A stretch of DNA of 64,000 nt from Candidatus Nitrospira kreftii (GTDB lineage Bacteria; Nitrospirota; Nitrospiria; Nitrospirales; Nitrospiraceae). The position numbers were made by a program, and so were the translations under genes. Shown here piece by piece: positions 43,949-52,538 of this stretch. Every line of letters begins with the position of its first letter. Position 1 is the first letter of the stretch. The stretch covers positions 248,001 to 312,000 of the forward strand of contig CP047423.1 of assembly GCA_014058405.1 (NCBI GenBank), written 5' to 3'. The notes beneath the pieces are model-generated. The model saw only the letters and a program-made list of their open reading frames with translations, was not told the origin of the DNA and did not search any database.

Positions 43949-44398
43949 ATGAAGAAGACAAAAACGAAAAGGGTAAAAGTCGTCAAGGTCAAATACTTCG
44001 ATTCCATGACAGTCAGCCAGGTCATGGAGAAAGAAGTGCAATTCGTCCGTACGAAAACGAAGGGAAATGTGATTGCCTCCCTCATGATCGAAGGCTTCGG
44101 GGCCGTTCCGGTTGTGGAGAACGGGCGTAAGCTAGCCGGTATCGTCAGCGAACATGATCTCTTGGCGGCCGTCGACGATGGTCACCATCTTGGTGTTGTT
44201 TCAGCTAAAGACATCATGACCTCCAATCCCTATTCAGTTCGGCCTGAAACGACACTCGGAACGTTGGTTCACGTCCTGCGCGCCAGCGATCTGGTCCGCG
44301 TCCCCGTCGTGGATGCCAAGGATAAACTGATCGGTATCATCGCGAGACGCGATGTCTTGCGAACCTATCTGGCGACTGGTGGGAAACGAGAACACTGA
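43949..44398 (+). CDS. CBS-pair protein 1
   Basis: The 149-residue protein has a lysine-rich N-terminal tail (MKKTKTKRVKVVKVKY) and then two CBS motifs (SLMIEGFGAVPVVENGRKLAGIVSEHDLL, and LVRVPVVDAKDKLIGIIARRDVL). It is a stand-alone Bateman module that binds an adenine nucleotide. AAGGAGGGG precedes the ATG. The lysine-rich tail is unusual for CBS proteins and may bind nucleic acid or acidic lipids. The next CBS gene follows after 10 bp. Confidence 0.92.
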   Translation: MKKTKTKRVKVVKVKYFDSMTVSQVMEKEVQFVRTKTKGNVIASLMIEGFGAVPVVENGRKLAGIVSEHDLLAAVDDGHHLGVVSAKDIMTSNPYSVRPETTLGTLVHVLRASDLVRVPVVDAKDKLIGIIARRDVLRTYLATGGKREH

Positions 44399-44408
44399 GG
44401 AGTCTACT

Positions 44409-44843
44409 ATGAGACAAACAGAATTCTTCTTAAAAGCCTGCGATCCGAAAATCTTGACCGTAGGACAGCTCATGCAAGACGCGGTTACGCGATGCACGAC
44501 GCGTACCGACGCTTCGACCGTTGCCCATCTAATGACTCACCGAAACTACGGGAGCTTGCCTGTTGTAGATGAGGAGGGGACGTTGGTTGGGATCGTGACC
44601 GAATACGATCTGTTGCAGGCCATGCTCGAGGGGCGAGATCTCCGGAAGATTCTCGCCACGGAAATTATGTCGGCCCATCCTGTGGCCGTGACTGAAGATC
44701 AAACCCTTGGTCAAGTGGCCGATCTGTTCCAAGACCGCTATCTCACCCGTGTGCCGGTGGTCCGAAACAACAAACTAGTGGGGATTCTTGCGCGGCGGGA
44801 TCTGCTCTTCGGCTATATGAAAGCGTCGCAGTATTGGTCCTGA
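44409..44843 (+). CDS. CBS-pair protein 2
   Basis: The 144-residue protein has two CBS motifs (DASTVAHLMTHRNYGSLPVVDEEGTLVGIVTEYDLL and RYLTRVPVV-like RVPVVRNNKLVGILARRDLLFGYM). GAGGAG lies just before the ATG. It is a paralogue of the preceding gene without the basic tail. The pair is transcribed divergently from the Usp-ATPase operon, so both may respond to energy status. Confidence 0.92.
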   Translation: MRQTEFFLKACDPKILTVGQLMQDAVTRCTTRTDASTVAHLMTHRNYGSLPVVDEEGTLVGIVTEYDLLQAMLEGRDLRKILATEIMSAHPVAVTEDQTLGQVADLFQDRYLTRVPVVRNNKLVGILARRDLLFGYMKASQYWS

Positions 44844-45006
44844 TGTCGTACAGCATCAAACGTATCTTGCTAGGATGCCTGGTCCGTTACACTACCGGGA
44901 ATTTACGTCCTGATGGCTCAACCAATCACGCAGAAGTTGGCACTTTGGGTACGGCGAATCGATAGGTCGATCAGATGAACGACCCAAACACATCTGAGGT
45001 CAATCA

Positions 45007-45210
45007 ATGGTCATGGTTAAGGTGCTCAAGATTATTGGATTGATCTGGGCTTTCCTAGGAGCGGCGAATATCGTCCTTGGAATGTATAGTAGTCGTACAG
45101 CAATGGGGCTGCCCACCTTTGGAATCATGTTCAGTGTGGCGCTGTTTGTCTTTCCAGGTCTGATCATGTACGGAATCGGAGAGTGGAATTCAAGGAAGCT
45201 GCGTGGATGA
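45007..45210 (+). CDS. Small two-helix membrane protein
   Basis: The 67-residue protein has two hydrophobic segments (LKIIGLIWAFLGAANIVLGMY and FGIMFSVALFVFPGLIMYGIG) joined by a short loop, ending in a basic tail. A second ATG at 45013 is an equally good start. TGAGG lies upstream. The family is unknown. Confidence 0.7.
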   Translation: MVMVKVLKIIGLIWAFLGAANIVLGMYSSRTAMGLPTFGIMFSVALFVFPGLIMYGIGEWNSRKLRG

Positions 45211-45275
45211 TCGGAGGATGGCGTCAGCTCGAGCCGGCCTGGAATACAACGGGGTCTAAGCCAAGAACTTTTCTC

Positions 45276-45593
45276 TTAAATGATGATCTCGCAGGGCTGA
45301 AGAAAGACTTTCAATGCAATTTCACGGTCGTCATGCCCCTGGACATGTTTGGCTCGAAGCTCCTTTAGCGCGGCCACAATCTGTGGCAAAAAAGAAGATT
45401 CGTAGCCGAGTGCGACCATGAAGAGCGTATTGGTATTCTGGTTCATTGGCGAATTGGAGGCAGTCACGGTCCCGGTCACACCACTCCCTCCCACGCCTGA
45501 AATCACAGTGTATCCTTTGATTTCCAGTTTTTGAAACAGCACAACGATCTCTTCCTCAAACCTTTTCCCACAAACAATGTGCAGCATCTTCAT
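45276..45593 (-). CDS. PII-like small protein
   Basis: The 105-residue protein starts MKMLHIVCGKRFEEEIVVLFQKLEIKGYTVISGVGGSGVTG and ends REIALKVFLQPCEIII. The ferredoxin-like pattern with a flexible T-loop-like Gly-rich stretch and a final KVFLQP-type strand resembles P-II-like (GlnB-fold) proteins of the PF11582 or related groups. These sense small ligands and often regulate transport. The call is tentative. GAGG sits upstream of the ATG at 45593; an upstream frame start lacks support. Confidence 0.5.
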   Translation of the reverse strand: MKMLHIVCGKRFEEEIVVLFQKLEIKGYTVISGVGGSGVTGTVTASNSPMNQNTNTLFMVALGYESSFLPQIVAALKELRAKHVQGHDDREIALKVFLQPCEIII

Positions 45594-45805
45594 GATAGTC
45601 CTCGTCGACGTTATTCGTGTGTTCGTGACAATTGCTGATTCAGCGTACCACAACAGCAGAAATCCTTAAAGAAACACAGAAGTGCACTCCGCGGATACGG
45701 AAGACCTTCCCATGATGTCGCTTGCGCCACTAAGGAGACTTCGCTATATAGAAGCGCAACGACAGCGCCTCGCTCACCCTTTGCGCCGAAGGAGGGATCG
45801 TGTTT

Positions 45806-46246
45806 ATGAAGAAGATCCAGGTTGGAACTTGGCTGCTTGGCATCGTTTGCCTATCAGGAGCAGTTGGCTGTGCATCGGGAAAAGCTGCGATGCACCCGGT
45901 ATCGGAACACTCACCAGTGTCGGGCACGACCGAGACGGTCTCTGCGGCGCCAACCGACACTCCTCCTGACACACTCGCGGATTCGCTACATGTGTGCCTG
46001 GCACGGATTCCAAGCGATTCCAGTAATGGAGCGAAGATGGTGGCTGAGCAGAGCTGTCAAGACAACGAAGACCTCCGTCAAGGTGTGGTCGGAACAGCCA
46101 TAGCAAAAAGCGGTGGTCGTGCATCGGCCGGGACGCAAGGTGATTCGCTTGAGAGCTGCGTAGCGCGCATCCCCGAGGATGCCACGGCAGGTCAACGAAT
46201 GATGGCAGAAGAAACCTGTGCTCGCGATCAGTCAACGCATCGCTGA
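45806..46246 (+). CDS. Lipoprotein with a duplicated Cys motif
   Basis: The 146-residue protein starts MKKIQVGTWLLGIVCLSGAVGC, a lipoprotein signal with an A-V-G-C lipobox. The mature part has two copies of a 25-residue unit: CLARIPSDSSNGAKMVAEQSC and CVARIPEDATAGQRMMAEETC, each with two cysteines 20 apart. Each unit could form a disulfide-closed hairpin. A GTG at 45800 is an alternative start; AGGAGG is placed better for 45806. Family and function are unknown. Confidence 0.8.
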   Translation: MKKIQVGTWLLGIVCLSGAVGCASGKAAMHPVSEHSPVSGTTETVSAAPTDTPPDTLADSLHVCLARIPSDSSNGAKMVAEQSCQDNEDLRQGVVGTAIAKSGGRASAGTQGDSLESCVARIPEDATAGQRMMAEETCARDQSTHR

Positions 46247-46351
46247 GAGACGAAACGAAACGTCATCTTGCACATTCTGCTAGCCACGTGCGGGACTGAC
46301 GCCCTGAACCTGTTGGCCATCGGGCAGTGCCCGCGATTCAGAGGATGCCTC

Positions 46352-46471
46352 AATTTTTGTGCATTGACCGGTATCCGTCCTATTGTGGAGACGTTCCCGC
46401 TGGAACAGGCTACGGCAGCCTACGACCGTATGTTGAGCGGGAAGGCCCGTTTTCGTGCGGTGCTGACATGA
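46352..46471 (+). pseudogene. 3' remnant of a zinc-type alcohol dehydrogenase gene
   Basis: The last 37 codons of this frame encode CALTGIRPIVETFPLEQATA then AYDRMLSGKARFRAVLT before TGA at 46469-46471. This is the usual end of zinc-dependent alcohol dehydrogenases (G-I-RP-x-ETFPL-x-A-x-A). The codons before it do not continue the family, so about 300 residues are gone. Confidence 0.7.
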
Positions 46472-46591
46472 GATAGCGACCTCCGGGTAGACGAGTTGAC
46501 GGAGCGGATTGGGCGTTGGAGCATCTGCTGCTGGAGCTGAAGCTGTGCAGGCACGGCGACCTGCGTCGCGCGGACAAATACAGGTGTTGGT

Positions 46592-46894
46592 CTACTTTGG
46601 CCTAGGGGCGCAACCTACTGAGCACTCTGTTTCAAGCAACTGCGCATTCGGTGGACATTGTATTTTTGGCTTTACAGGGACGCACAAGAAACTAGCTGGG
46701 GTATGTTCACGGTCGTCCGACAGGGCCCAGCCGGGACCACATAATTGAGCAGATAATCTAGCCTTTTCGATCTTGCCTTTCTCTACCGTTTCTCTCGGAA
46801 TGCCGGTAATTTCTGGGCCAGCGTATGCGTCTGTGATAAATACCTTAGCGGTAAGAATGAATGCGATTGTAAGTGGTCGACTACCTGGTCTCAT
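46592..46894 (-). CDS. Small secreted cysteine-containing protein
   Basis: The 100-residue protein starts after GGAGGATCAATT with a signal peptide (about 1-25, ending AYA-GPE). The mature part has five cysteines (AQLCGPGW, FLCVPV, IQCPPNAQ, TECSVGC) in a short chain, suggesting disulfides in the periplasm. No family was recognised. Confidence 0.65.
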   Translation of the reverse strand: MRPGSRPLTIAFILTAKVFITDAYAGPEITGIPRETVEKGKIEKARLSAQLCGPGWALSDDREHTPASFLCVPVKPKIQCPPNAQLLETECSVGCAPRPK

Positions 46895-47276
46895 AATTGA
46901 TCCTCCGTTCGTATCCTATGTCTAATCTTTAATGATGATCCAGTGCATCCACATAGCTCATTATCTAGGACGCTCCGCGAGTGTCATTAATCTCAAGGAG
47001 GTGGTAAGTCAAGAAGCAGCTGCGGGGTCGGATACTTATGTCTGATCTGAATTGTTCCAATCGTGAAGAGTGGGGAAGGATCGATCAGCCCAACGATCAA
47101 AATGACAACGCAATTTCTGGTAGCGTGATGCCTCCGGTAGGTTTTTTCCCCCATTCATTATCTTCGGTTCGATCCACGTCCTTTCATAGAACCATTTGTT
47201 CAATCACGAGAAGGCAGGACTTCATACCTCCTCGCGTCCCTTGACTCATCAAAACCCTTTCCTATAGATTTTAGTT
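46895..47276. other. Intergenic region upstream of arsR
   Basis: A 68-codon frame at 47038-47244 lacks a ribosome site and family resemblance. Otherwise I see nothing except sequence that should contain the arsR promoter. Confidence 0.35.
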
Positions 47277-47597
47277 GTGGCTGCTGTTGCTCCATCGATC
47301 AAGAAAGCGGTTGTATTATTTCATGCGCTGTCGGATGAGACACGCCTAGCGCTACTGGAACGATTAAAAGATGGAGAGCAGTGTGTCTGTGAGCTGACGG
47401 ATGCGATGAAAGCTGCGCAGTCGCGGCTATCGTTTCACCTCAAAGTATTAAAGGATGCCGGGCTCGTCGAAGATCGGCGTGATGGGCGATGGATGTATTA
47501 CTCACTCAGTTACCAGGCCATTGAGGAGCTGGAAGACTTGGTGGATTCGCTCAAGAAGGCAGCGAAGTCGGCGGCTTCTGCACGACGTTGTTGCTGA
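47277..47597 (+). CDS. arsR: ArsR-family transcriptional repressor
   Basis: The 106-residue protein is a winged-helix repressor (LFHALSDETRLALLERLKDGEQCVCELTDAMKAAQSRLSFHLKVLKDAGLV then RRDGRWMYYSL). The EQCVCEL stretch carries the cysteine pair in the recognition region used for As(III) sensing in ArsR. A C-terminal ARRCC adds two more cysteines. The start is a GTG with no ribosome site, so it may be leaderless or use a later codon. It precedes a truncated arsM, so its target gene may be broken. Confidence 0.92.
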   Translation: MAAVAPSIKKAVVLFHALSDETRLALLERLKDGEQCVCELTDAMKAAQSRLSFHLKVLKDAGLVEDRRDGRWMYYSLSYQAIEELEDLVDSLKKAAKSAASARRCC

Positions 47598-47642
47598 TTT
47601 CTAAGGTCTGATAGATCAACGTTCATTGATAGTAGGTACTTC

Positions 47643-48131
47643 ATGAACAATGAGCCGACACTAAAAGATGAACTCAAGACCAGATATGGACGGGCGGCTC
47701 TGCAGGCACAGCAGCAGGAACGGCGTTCGTGCTGTGGAACCGGCACAGTGCTGGAAGCCGGAAGGCTCGATTCCATCACCGCTGGCCTTTATGCAGATCA
47801 AGAGACCGCCGTGGTTCCCAAAGACGCGGTGCGAGCGTCGCTCGGCTGCGGCAATCCGACTGCCTTGGCGCAGATCGCGCCGGGAGAAACGGTATTGGAT
47901 TTGGGCTCAGGCGGCGGGATCGATGTGCTGCTCTCCGCGCGTCGAGTGGGACCGACTGGCAAGGTGTACGGCTTGGACATGACCGACGAAATGTTAGAGC
48001 TGGCGAGGGCCAACCAAGCGAAGGCTGGGGTGACGAACGTGGAATTTTTGAAGGGCGACATCGAACATATCCCGTTGCCCGACGACTCCGTCAAAGCCCG
48101 CCTCGAATCGTTCATCACGTCTCCGTACTGA
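47643..48131 (+). pseudogene. arsM: Truncated arsenite methyltransferase (arsM)
   Basis: The frame encodes 162 residues against about 260-280 for ArsM. The N-terminal part is standard: RRSCCGTG (paired Cys), AVRASLGCGNPTALAQIAPGETVLDLGSGGGIDVLLSARRVGPTGKVYGLDMTDEML with the SAM motif. After PLPDDSV the family sequence stops and unrelated codons run to a stop at 48129-48131. The missing half contains the arsenite-binding cysteines. It is therefore almost certainly inactive. The break is close to a duplicated fragment of the lon gene (48141-48180). Confidence 0.85.
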
Positions 48132-48140
48132 TACGTTCAG

Positions 48141-48180
48141 AGCCTTCGTTCACCGGCTGCAATGCCGGTGGACAGTTCCA
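48141..48180. repeat. 40-bp copy of the 3' part of the Lon gene
   Basis: This segment is identical at 37 of 40 positions to 48807-48846 inside the LonB-like gene, in the same orientation. On the minus strand it still codes ELSTGIAAGER, against ELLTGIAAGER in the intact gene. It lies between the broken arsM and the cytochrome gene. It marks a rearrangement joint or a second lon copy that was lost. Confidence 0.85.
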
Positions 48181-48193
48181 ATCTTTTTGCAGG

Positions 48194-48634
48194 CTATTTC
48201 ACTTGTAGCCGATGCAAGTAGTCAACAAGCACGACCAGCTTGTTATGCACGATCGCGTCCTTCAGCCCATAGATTTGTATGTCTCCGAGCATAATGTCAG
48301 GCACCTGGATCCGGTAATCTCGGCCCCAGACTGGCATTGCACGCGGGCCGTGGGCTGCTACCTCCTGACGCCCGTCGATGATGTCATACACCCGCTGGGC
48401 TGGAAAGACGCCGTCATTTCTTTTAGCGAGAGTGCTCAAGTCTGCCGCTTTCGTACGAAAGCTTTCCGACAGCGGGCCGTCGCCTTTCCCACCGAGACCA
48501 TGGCAGCTGGCGCAGTTCGACTCGTATTCGGCCTTTCCCCAGTCGGGGGTCGATTGCGCAGGAGTTTCGTTCGGAATAAAAAATAGCCCAAGCACAATCA
48601 CCAGAGACCGGGTTGATAGTTTCATGTGCTCCAT
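48194..48634 (-). CDS. Exported mono-heme cytochrome c
   Basis: The 146-residue protein starts after GGAGGT with a signal peptide (about 1-27). One heme site is seen as NCASCHG (Cys-x-x-Cys-His) after WGKAEYES. The Met axial ligand may be RAMPVWG. It is a small class I-like cytochrome and probably carries electrons in the periplasm. A start at Met8 of the longer frame is also possible. Confidence 0.92.
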   Translation of the reverse strand: MEHMKLSTRSLVIVLGLFFIPNETPAQSTPDWGKAEYESNCASCHGLGGKGDGPLSESFRTKAADLSTLAKRNDGVFPAQRVYDIIDGRQEVAAHGPRAMPVWGRDYRIQVPDIMLGDIQIYGLKDAIVHNKLVVLVDYLHRLQVK

Positions 48635-48676
48635 CGTGACCTCCATCCATTGGAGAAAACCCGAACAATGGAATAC

Positions 48677-51100
48677 CTACGGCTCCATGATAATGTGTCC
48701 TCTCGATTTCTCTTCCCCTTCCCCCCATTCCGCCACAGCCTGTGCCATTTCCTCTAGTCGTTGCGCAGCGCGACCGAAGACGGTGTCGGGCGGATAGGCC
48801 CGATCAAGCCCTCGTTCACCGGCTGCAATGCCGGTGAGCAGTTCCAGGGCTTCTTCAATCGTGTTCACGGCATAGACGGAAAAATGTCCTGATTCCACGG
48901 CCTCCACCACGTCGCGCCGAAGCGCCAAATGTTTCGTGTTTCGAGCGGGGATGACCACGCCCTGTCTGCCGGTCAACCCCTTGCGAGAACAGGACTCGAA
49001 GAACCCCTCGATCTTCTCATTCACGCCACCGATCGGCTGTATTTCTCCCAACTGATTGACTGAACCAGTGACGGCCAGCCATTGATGGATCGGCAGATCA
49101 GCAAGGCTGGAAAGAATGGCGGCGAGTTCCGCCACAGAAGCGCTGTCTCCTTCCACCTCCGAGTAGGTCTGCTCGAACGTCAATGAGGCGCTCATCGCGA
49201 GGGGATGGGACCCGGCAAATTTTCCGGCGAGGTATCCGGCCAGCGTCATGACACCCTTGCTATGAATCGTGCCCGCCAGTTCTGCCTCGCGTTGAATATC
49301 GATCACACCCTTGGTCCCGACGTAGGTCCGCGCCGTAATGCGGGTGGGACGCCCGAACGCATAGTCACCGAGCTGATGAACCGAGAGCCCATTGACCTGG
49401 CCGACGACGTCGCCGTCGAGGTCGACCATCAACGTGCCTTCTTTGATTTCATCCTGGATCCAGTGTTCCGCCAGACTCGAGCGATGGCGCTTATGGGTGA
49501 CGGCGGCATCGACGTCGGCATGAGTGACAAAGGCATGGCCTTCCTTCCTGGCCCAATATCCAGCTTCGCGGATAAGATCGCTCACCAGGCTGAACCGCAA
49601 CGACAGTCGGTCGTGGCGATCAGCGAACCGGAACCCTTGCCGGATGATTTCAGCGACGGCATCGGCGCCGAAATGCGGCAGCCCTTCTTCGCGGCAGAGC
49701 TTGGCAATGAACCTGGCATATTGGCGATCCTGCCGGTCGCTCCTCACCACCTCGGTGTCGAAGTCCACCTTCACCTTGAAGAGTTTACTGAAATCTTCTT
49801 CATAGGCCAGGAGCAGGTGGTACAGGATGGGCGGCCCGACCATGATGATCTTCACATGGACTGGAATCGGTTCCGGCCGTAGTCCCGCCGTCGAGAACCC
49901 GTAGAATTCTCCAGGATCTTCGATCTTCACCTCGCCGGTCTTGATCACGCGCTTCAACGCATCCCACGAGAAGGGTTGGCGCAGTATGTCCAAGACATTC
50001 ACGATCAAGTAGCCGCCGTTGGCCAGCAGCGAGGCACCAGCACGGATCTCCGTGAAGTCGGTGTACATCACGCCCATGTGGGCCCGCCGTTCGATCTTTC
50101 CGATCAAGTTCGTGTAGGTCGGGTGCGATTCGTCGATCACGGGGGCGCCTTCCGTCGGGTCGCGCTGCACGATGAGGTTGACGAGAAAGCGGGAGAGGTC
50201 CGGTCGTTTGAATTCTAAGCCTGGAATGACAAGGTGGGGATTTTCGTGTGGAAGAAAGTCCTTGTAGTGGTGCACGATGTTGTCTCGAGCGCGCTCCAAG
50301 AATGAGGAAACCGCCTGCAAGTCCTGGTAGGTTCGCCGCATGGTTTCGTAACGGCCTTCCAAGACATGGGTGACTAGTTGACGGTCTAGGTGTCGCAGCT
50401 GTTGTTCGGCTTCCTTCTCAAGACTATGGATGCGGACATGAAACTCGCGGATCTCGCCTTCAAGGGCCTTGCGACGCTCATTCAAGTCCCGCTGTTCCTC
50501 GTCGGTCATCGCCTCCATGTCGGCCTCGGTCATGGGCTTAGCCGCCTTGAGTGGGACAATTCCAAAGCCCACCGAGGTTTCTTCAAAACCGAATCCTCGC
50601 GTCCGGCTGAGTTCCGTCAATTCGTGGAAGAGCGATTTTTTCTTGGTATCGATGTTGTCGTGCAGCTTGGCTTTGGCATCGAGATATTTCTTGCTTTCAA
50701 ACGCCATAGGAATGTCGCGTCGCAACCCGTCGATGAAGCCCGACATCTCTCGCTTGAACGAGGCGCCCTGTCCTGCCGGAAGCGAGAGACAGGTTGGGCG
50801 CGACGGGTCCTGGAAGTTATTGACATAACACCAGTCGGATGGAGCGGGCGCCGCATGAGCCATGCGCTTGATCATCTGGCGAACGAGCGTACCTTTTCCG
50901 GTGCCGACAGGACCCGATACATAGAGGTTGAACCCTGGACTCTTTATATTCAGCCCGAATTCCATGGCCTCGACGGCCCGTTCCTGCCCGATGATTTCAG
51001 TGAGGGGTTCCAGCTCGCCTGTATCCTCGAAGCCAAGTTGACCGGAGTCGATCACAGGCGCGAGCATCGAGACGGGGACTTTGAATTTTGAGATCGTCAT
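48677..51100 (-). CDS. LonB-like ATP-dependent protease
   Basis: The 807-residue protein combines an AAA_32/Lon-related ATPase with a Lon-type serine protease domain. Walker A is SGPVGTGKG (residues about 62-70); the protease dyad is visible as Ser in GDSAS and Lys in GGVNEKIEGFF. The Lon N-terminal LAN domain is absent and a long helical insert replaces it. Such proteins degrade unfolded or regulatory proteins at the inner face of the membrane or in the cytosol. The ATG at 51100 follows AAAGGT. The 3' end has a second degenerate copy at 48141. Confidence 0.92.
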   Translation of the reverse strand: MTISKFKVPVSMLAPVIDSGQLGFEDTGELEPLTEIIGQERAVEAMEFGLNIKSPGFNLYVSGPVGTGKGTLVRQMIKRMAHAAPAPSDWCYVNNFQDPSRPTCLSLPAGQGASFKREMSGFIDGLRRDIPMAFESKKYLDAKAKLHDNIDTKKKSLFHELTELSRTRGFGFEETSVGFGIVPLKAAKPMTEADMEAMTDEEQRDLNERRKALEGEIREFHVRIHSLEKEAEQQLRHLDRQLVTHVLEGRYETMRRTYQDLQAVSSFLERARDNIVHHYKDFLPHENPHLVIPGLEFKRPDLSRFLVNLIVQRDPTEGAPVIDESHPTYTNLIGKIERRAHMGVMYTDFTEIRAGASLLANGGYLIVNVLDILRQPFSWDALKRVIKTGEVKIEDPGEFYGFSTAGLRPEPIPVHVKIIMVGPPILYHLLLAYEEDFSKLFKVKVDFDTEVVRSDRQDRQYARFIAKLCREEGLPHFGADAVAEIIRQGFRFADRHDRLSLRFSLVSDLIREAGYWARKEGHAFVTHADVDAAVTHKRHRSSLAEHWIQDEIKEGTLMVDLDGDVVGQVNGLSVHQLGDYAFGRPTRITARTYVGTKGVIDIQREAELAGTIHSKGVMTLAGYLAGKFAGSHPLAMSASLTFEQTYSEVEGDSASVAELAAILSSLADLPIHQWLAVTGSVNQLGEIQPIGGVNEKIEGFFESCSRKGLTGRQGVVIPARNTKHLALRRDVVEAVESGHFSVYAVNTIEEALELLTGIAAGERGLDRAYPPDTVFGRAAQRLEEMAQAVAEWGEGEEKSRGHIIMEP

Positions 51101-51378
51101 CCTACGATACCTTTGTCGTCTTATGGACGATTCGTGCATCCCTATTGATTTGATCAGCAAACGATATGCCGCCTCGGGAACAACCGGAGGTTATTGGCGA
51201 GAGAGCAAAGATTGATATTTCGAGACCCTCGATGATGACACCCGGTCCGATGTGGCGCATTTTCCCCCAGTACAACTTTGACGGGTGGAGCCCTATGCGA
51301 CAGTGTGTTTACCCACTGCAGCCTTTCCAAGCTTTTGGAAGGGAACTGCCGGGAACGTGAATTGCGAGGGTTCTCGGC

Positions 51379-52467
51379 ATGCCGATATTAAGTAAACCTG
51401 CCTTGGAACGCTACCTACAAGCTCGCTTCGGCTCGTCGGCACGACTACTGTCCTACGGAGTCATTGGCAAAGAGAGCTCGAAGGGAGCGCAGAAGCGCTA
51501 TGGGTATGGCACGCCGGTTAAATTGACGTTCAAAATCGGGACCCGGATTCAGTCCGCCGTGCTAGAAACGATGAAGCCAGGCCCATTCGGGCACGAACAT
51601 ATGGCGGATCGTGCGCAGGCAATGTTGTGGGACTATGATTCGTACGGTCGCTTGCCGCGCCACGTGAAAGGGTTGGATGTCGGAGCATTTGACCCCAAGC
51701 AATCGCTCTTTTCACTCGCGCAGGCTCGGGAATTCTTTGTGCTGAATGAATGGACTGACGGAGCGAGTTATCACGCGGATCTTGAACGATTGATGAAAGG
51801 CGGAGTGCTACGCAAGCTGGACCGACAACGGACGATCGCACTCGCTCGCTACTTGGCTCAGATCCATGCCAAGAAACGGCGTGACGCCGACCTCTACAAG
51901 CGTCGGCTGCGTGAATTGATCGGTCACGGCGAATGCATCATGGGGTTGACCGACAGCTATCCCAAGCGCTGCGGCTTTATCACAGGTGATCTATTGCGAA
52001 CGGTGGAGGAGGCATGTAACCGGTGGAGATGGCGCCTCCATGATAAGTCTAATCGACTTTCCCAGGTACACGGGGATTTCCACCCGTACAATGTACTGTT
52101 CCGGACTGGGACGGATTTTGCGGTGTTGGATCGGTCACGGGGGGAATGGGGCGAACCGGCCGACGACATCACCGCGATGACGATCAACCATCTGCTCAAC
52201 TCGCTGATTCGATGGGGTAATCTCCGGGGCCCCTTCGAGGTGCTATTCCGATTGTTCTGGGACACATACGTGGATGTGAGCGGCGACAAGGAAGTCACGG
52301 AAACGGCTGCGCCGTTCTTCGCCTTTCGCGGGCTGGTCGTGGCGAGCCCGCTCTGGTATCCCAATCTGTCGATCGACATCCGACGCAGCCTCTTTCGCTT
52401 CATTGAAAACGTGCTCGATGTACCGCGCTTTGAACCAAACCGAGTGAATGAGTATTGCGGACTATAA
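51379..52467 (+). CDS. Aminoglycoside-phosphotransferase-like kinase
   Basis: The 362-residue protein has APH-fold signatures: a nucleotide pocket region near residues 50-110, HGDFHPYNVLFRTGTDFAVLD with the catalytic Asp (HGD) and SRGEWGEPADDITAMTI. It is close to the COG2187-type kinases that are often found with P-loop kinases. Real substrate is unknown; antibiotic resistance cannot be assumed. It ends 71 bp before an APS kinase gene on the same strand. Confidence 0.85.
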   Translation: MPILSKPALERYLQARFGSSARLLSYGVIGKESSKGAQKRYGYGTPVKLTFKIGTRIQSAVLETMKPGPFGHEHMADRAQAMLWDYDSYGRLPRHVKGLDVGAFDPKQSLFSLAQAREFFVLNEWTDGASYHADLERLMKGGVLRKLDRQRTIALARYLAQIHAKKRRDADLYKRRLRELIGHGECIMGLTDSYPKRCGFITGDLLRTVEEACNRWRWRLHDKSNRLSQVHGDFHPYNVLFRTGTDFAVLDRSRGEWGEPADDITAMTINHLLNSLIRWGNLRGPFEVLFRLFWDTYVDVSGDKEVTETAAPFFAFRGLVVASPLWYPNLSIDIRRSLFRFIENVLDVPRFEPNRVNEYCGL

Positions 52468-52538
52468 ATCCCATCCAACATCAATAGTCACGCATCAGCT
52501 GAACGTACGACTGCTCACTCACCTGTTATGGATATCCT

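Noticed and set aside
47038..47244. 68-codon frame before arsR
   Set aside because: No ribosome site and no similarity to any family.
51166..51360. 64-codon frame between the Lon and APH-like genes
   Set aside because: No ribosome site; product is not protein-like and there is no conserved motif.
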